From Paracoccaceae bacterium (GTDB taxonomy: Bacteria; Pseudomonadota; Alphaproteobacteria; Rhodobacterales; Rhodobacteraceae): a stretch of 7,264 bases of DNA. Below the pieces are notes generated by a model. It made no database searches. It was not told the DNA's origin and saw only the letters and a list, made by a program, of their open reading frames with translations. Location of the stretch: NCBI GenBank assembly GCA_030626365.1, contig DAOUPC010000142.1:1-7264 (forward strand). Reading direction: 5' to 3'. Positions 4,970 to 7,264 of the stretch are shown here, one piece after another. The translations under genes were made by a program, and so were the position numbers. The first letter of the stretch is position 1. Each line of letters begins with the position of its first letter.

Positions 4970-6373
4970 ATGCCCGATACCCAGCCCGATACCCGCACAG
5001 AAACCGACAGTTTTGGCCCCCTGCAAGTGCCCGCCGACAAATACTGGGGGGCACAGACCCAGCGTTCGATCCTGAATTTTCCGATCGGTTGGGAAAAACA
5101 GCCGATTGCCATCGTGCGCGCACTGGGCGTGATCAAAAAGGCCTGCGCACAGGCCAACATGACGCTGGGCAAGCTGGACAGCGGGTTGGGCAATGCCATT
5201 GTTCAGGCCGCAGACGAAGTGATAGAGGGCAAGTTCGACGACAACTTTCCCCTGGTGGTCTGGCAAACCGGGTCCGGCACCCAGTCAAACATGAACGCCA
5301 ACGAAGTGATCGCCAACCGCGCCATTGAAATCCTTGGCGGACAGATCGGTACCAAAGATCCGGTGCATCCCAACGATCACTGTAACATGGGTCAGTCATC
5401 AAACGACACGTTCCCGACCGCCATGCACATCTCGGCCGCGATGAGCGCGCATCAGGTGCTGTTGCCGGGGCTGGAAAAGCTGCACGCGGCCCTGCAGGCC
5501 AAGGTGGTGGAATTTGACGGTATCATCAAGATCGGGCGCACCCACACCCAGGATGCCACGCCCCTGACCCTTAGTCAGGAATTTTCGGGCTATACCCATC
5601 AGGTCGCCATGGGCATCCAGCGGGTAAAGGACGCGCTGGGTCGTATTTACGAACTGGCCCAAGGCGGCACCGCCGTGGGCACCGGGCTGAACACGACCAA
5701 GGGCTGGGACACAATGGTTGCCGCCAATATGGCCGAAATCACCGGCCTGCCCTTTATCACCGCCCCCAACAAGTTCGAGGCACTGGCCGCCCATGACGCG
5801 ATGGTGGAAATTTCCGGCGCGCTGAAAACTGTGGCTGTCTCACTATTCAAGATCGCCAATGACATCCGCCTGCTGGGGTCCGGCCCGCGCTGTGGTCTGG
5901 GCGAACTGATCCTGCCCGAGAATGAACCGGGGTCTTCGATCATGCCGGGCAAGGTGAACCCGACCCAATGCGAAGCCCTGACACAGGTCTGCATACATGT
6001 GATGGGCAATGATGCCGCCGTCGGTTTTGCCGGCAGTCAGGGGCATTTCGAACTGAACGTCTATAAGCCAATGATGTCCTATAACGTGCTGCAATCCATG
6101 CAGCTTTTGGGCGATGCCAGTTCTACGTTCACCGACAATCTGATGGTTGATCTAAAGGCCGATGAGGTACGGATCGACAAGCTGATGCGCGAATCCCTGA
6201 TGCTGGTCACCGCCCTTGCCCCGGAAATTGGCTATGACAACGCAACCAAGGTCGCCAAGACCGCGCACAAGAACGGCACCACCCTGAAAGAAGAGGCAAT
6301 CGCCCTTGGGCTGGTGGACAGCGACACGTTTGACCGTGTGGTGCGCCCGGAAAACATGGTTGGGCCAAAGTGA
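4970..6373 (+). CDS. fumC: Fumarate hydratase, class II
   Basis: Tricarboxylic-acid-cycle enzyme interconverting fumarate and L-malate; cytoplasmic homotetramer without an Fe-S cluster. It has 467 residues, the same length as E. coli FumC, and aligns with a constant +4 offset in the N-terminal half. Motifs: VPADKYWGAQTQRS (20-33), TGSGTQSNMNANEV (~100-113), GQSSNDTFPTAMH (141-153), GRTHTQDATP with catalytic His192, and the signature GSSIMPGKVNPTQ (321-333) with catalytic Ser322. The next fumarase pattern GSQGHFELNVYKP is intact. The start ATG 4970 has GGAG seven bases upstream. Residues 2-9 come from a 12-bp direct duplication. The stop TGA overlaps the next start by one base, so two small genes are co-translated behind it. 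Being Fe-S-independent it should stay active under iron limitation or oxidative stress. Confidence 0.97.
   Translation: MPDTQPDTRTETDSFGPLQVPADKYWGAQTQRSILNFPIGWEKQPIAIVRALGVIKKACAQANMTLGKLDSGLGNAIVQAADEVIEGKFDDNFPLVVWQTGSGTQSNMNANEVIANRAIEILGGQIGTKDPVHPNDHCNMGQSSNDTFPTAMHISAAMSAHQVLLPGLEKLHAALQAKVVEFDGIIKIGRTHTQDATPLTLSQEFSGYTHQVAMGIQRVKDALGRIYELAQGGTAVGTGLNTTKGWDTMVAANMAEITGLPFITAPNKFEALAAHDAMVEISGALKTVAVSLFKIANDIRLLGSGPRCGLGELILPENEPGSSIMPGKVNPTQCEALTQVCIHVMGNDAAVGFAGSQGHFELNVYKPMMSYNVLQSMQLLGDASSTFTDNLMVDLKADEVRIDKLMRESLMLVTALAPEIGYDNATKVAKTAHKNGTTLKEEAIALGLVDSDTFDRVVRPENMVGPK
4972..4994 (+). repeat. 12-bp-period direct duplication at the fumC 5' end
   Basis: GCCCGATACCC occurs at 4972-4982 and again at 4984-4994, period 12. 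It encodes PDTQ-PDTR and accounts in length for the four extra residues relative to E. coli FumC. Confidence 0.7.
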
Positions 6374-6549
6374 TGGCACAACCGGTCAACCTGAACCGGT
6401 ATCGCAAGCAAAAGGCACGGGCCAACGACACGGCCCGCGCCACTGAAAACGCCGCGCGATTTGGCCGCAGCAAGCCCCGGAAAGAACAGCAACGCCTGCT
6501 GACCGAAAAAGCCGCGCGCGATCTGGACGGGCACAAGACAGACAGATGA
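6373..6549 (+). CDS. DUF4169 family protein (58 aa)
   Basis: Short, strongly charged protein: MAQPVNLNRYRKQKARANDT, then ENAARFGRSKPRKEQQRLLTEKAARDLDGHKTDR (described in two parts at residues 1-20 and 25-58). The opening VNLNRYRKQKARA, the central ARFGRSK and the closing LDGHKTD are the pattern I know from DUF4169 proteins of alphaproteobacteria. It is probably one long basic helix with a break near Gly31, without signal peptide or cysteine; function unknown. ATG at 6373 overlaps the fumC stop (TGATG), and its stop overlaps the RHH gene start (ATGA), so all three should be translationally coupled. It sits next to a DNA-binding-fold protein, so a joint role is possible but unproven. Confidence 0.88.
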   Translation: MAQPVNLNRYRKQKARANDTARATENAARFGRSKPRKEQQRLLTEKAARDLDGHKTDR

Positions 6550-6764
6550 GCGGGCGCCCGAAAAAACATTCCCTGACCCTGCGGGGACATCGCACATCGG
6601 TGTCACTGGAAGATCCCTTCTGGGAGGTGTTCTGCGAAATCGCCGCCAGCGAAAACCGCCCGATCAATGCACTGGCCGCTGAAATTGATGCGGAACGCGG
6701 AACGGAAATGGGGCTGGCCTCAGCCATCCGGCTGTTTGTATTGCATCGTTTAAGGGCGCGTTAA
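6546..6764 (+). CDS. Ribbon-helix-helix domain protein (RHH_4-like, 72 aa)
   Basis: Small protein with a ribbon-helix-helix fold, probably DNA-binding. The N-terminal strand is RPKKHSLTLRGHRTSVSLED (residues 3-22). Helix 1 is PFWEVFCEIAASENRPI (23-39) and helix 2 runs about 40-71 with NALAAEIDAERG and LASAIRLFVLHRLRAR. The strand TLRGHRTSVSLEDPFWE followed by a loop with PI is typical of Pfam's Ribbon-helix-helix_4 group in alphaproteobacteria. The start overlaps the DUF4169 stop by four bases. Whether it regulates the upstream fumC operon is unknown; no antitoxin-type partner toxin is seen, so a toxin-antitoxin role is unlikely. Confidence 0.88.
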   Translation: MSGRPKKHSLTLRGHRTSVSLEDPFWEVFCEIAASENRPINALAAEIDAERGTEMGLASAIRLFVLHRLRAR

Positions 6765-6773
6765 GGACGTTCT

Positions 6774-6796
6774 GAATACCCGGATATTGGTTATTC
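6774..6796. terminator. Weak hairpin in the convergent gap
   Basis: GAATA-CC (6774-6780) can pair with GG-T-TATTC (6789-6796) around an eight-base loop, with one bulged T. It lies ten bases after the RHH stop and before the convergent P450 stop (6828). It is followed by G residues rather than a T-run, so it is a poor intrinsic terminator; it may only be a stabilising 3' hairpin. Confidence 0.25.
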
Positions 6797-6827
6797 GGGG
6801 GGCTGGTCCCAAAGTTGCCCCAAGGTT

Positions 6828-7264
6828 TTATCGCCTGGTAAGTTTCAACCAGATACCATCGCGCGACCGCACGGTCAGATGCGCCACCGGCACCGGGTCG
6901 CGCCCGTCTATCCGTTCCACCCGGAACTGTCGCAGCACCATCGACAGGATCAGCGGCCCCTCGATCATCGCGAAACCGGCCCCCGGACAGACCCGCGGCC
7001 CAGCCGAAAAGGGGATATAGGCGTTGCGCTGACAGGCCTTGCCATTTTCGGTCTGCCAGCGGGACGGATCAAACCCGTCCGGGTTATCCCAAAGGCGAAC
7101 ATGACGATGCAGATGCCACGGGCTTATCACCAGTTGCGCGCCCTTTGGCACGTCACGCTCACGAAACCTTTCGCGCTCACTTGCCTCGCGCACCATCATC
7201 GGCACGGGCGGATACAGCCGCAGGGTTTCGCGAAACACATCCCGGCTAAGCTTTAGTTGTGAAA
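6828..7264 (-). CDS. Cytochrome P450, C-terminal part (5' end beyond right edge)
   Basis: Heme-thiolate monooxygenase; about 144 residues are visible and the frame stays open to the window edge. The order of P450 landmarks is normal: K-helix ETLR (the ExxR motif) in VFRETLRLYPPVP, the beta region HLHRHVRLWDNPDGFDPSRW (PERF-like DPSRW), and the heme loop FSAGPRVCPGAGFA. The proximal cysteine is encoded at 6987-6989. The spacing from ExxR to the cysteine (about 80 residues) is normal. The C-terminus ends with HLTVRSRDGIWLKLTRR. The style (HRH..LW..P..F.P.RW) recalls CYP4/CYP102-like bacterial P450s, but substrate and redox partner cannot be judged. A GTG at 7238 is an internal valine, not the start. 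It converges with the fumC operon. Confidence 0.93.
   Translation of the reverse strand, partial: SQLKLSRDVFRETLRLYPPVPMMVREASERERFRERDVPKGAQLVISPWHLHRHVRLWDNPDGFDPSRWQTENGKACQRNAYIPFSAGPRVCPGAGFAMIEGPLILSMVLRQFRVERIDGRDPVPVAHLTVRSRDGIWLKLTRR

Noticed and set aside
4699..5328. Plus-strand 209-codon open frame overlapping the fumC start
   Set aside because: Out of frame with fumC, arginine- and histidine-rich shadow composition, covers the promoter region, and no recognisable motif.
6546..6764. RHH gene as an antitoxin
   Set aside because: The adjacent small gene is DUF4169-like and resembles no known toxin; the pair follows fumC like a conserved housekeeping arrangement.

Overview
The window reads as ordinary chromosome of an alphaproteobacterium, most likely a Rhodobacteraceae (Roseobacter-group) member. 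The evidence is high GC, a circularly permuted two-piece tmRNA gene, a single-cysteine IscR of the Rhodobacteraceae type, an alpha-type SspB, and a class II fumarase followed by a DUF4169 and a ribbon-helix-helix gene. I see no prophage, insertion sequence, CRISPR array or tRNA. I found no frank new defence or mobile system; the most interesting part is the tmRNA/SspB block.

Layout. (1) 1-1395, minus strand: iscR followed by an IscS-type cysteine desulfurase that runs off the left edge. This looks like the start of an isc-suf iron-sulfur assembly operon. (2) 1396-1627: divergent intergenic region with a perfect TTAGAAC-T-GTTCTAA palindrome, a candidate iron-responsive operator. (3) 1628-3107, plus strand: three translationally coupled genes, namely an alpha/beta hydrolase, an 83-residue unknown protein and an HD-domain (HDDC2/YfbR-like) nucleotidase. 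(4) 3143-3487, plus strand: permuted ssrA with its own good promoter. The acceptor piece ending in CCA comes first, then the coding piece, whose encoded tag is ANDNKAPMALAA. Three 15-bp tandem repeats follow. (5) 3640-4107, plus strand: sspB, the ClpXP adaptor that recognises ssrA-tagged proteins, directly after the tag-encoding RNA. (6) 4163-4726, minus strand: a secreted or periplasmic protein of unknown function, convergent with sspB. (7) 4970-6764, plus strand: fumC, a DUF4169 gene and an RHH gene with overlapping stop and start codons. (8) 6828-7264, minus strand: the C-terminal third of a cytochrome P450 that continues past the right edge.

Two functional themes stand out. The left block is Fe-S cluster supply and its regulation; the fumarase further right is the class II, Fe-S-independent type. 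The middle block is trans-translation quality control, where ssrA provides the degradation tag and sspB the adaptor that delivers tagged proteins to ClpXP. The remaining genes are housekeeping or conserved-unknown genes.
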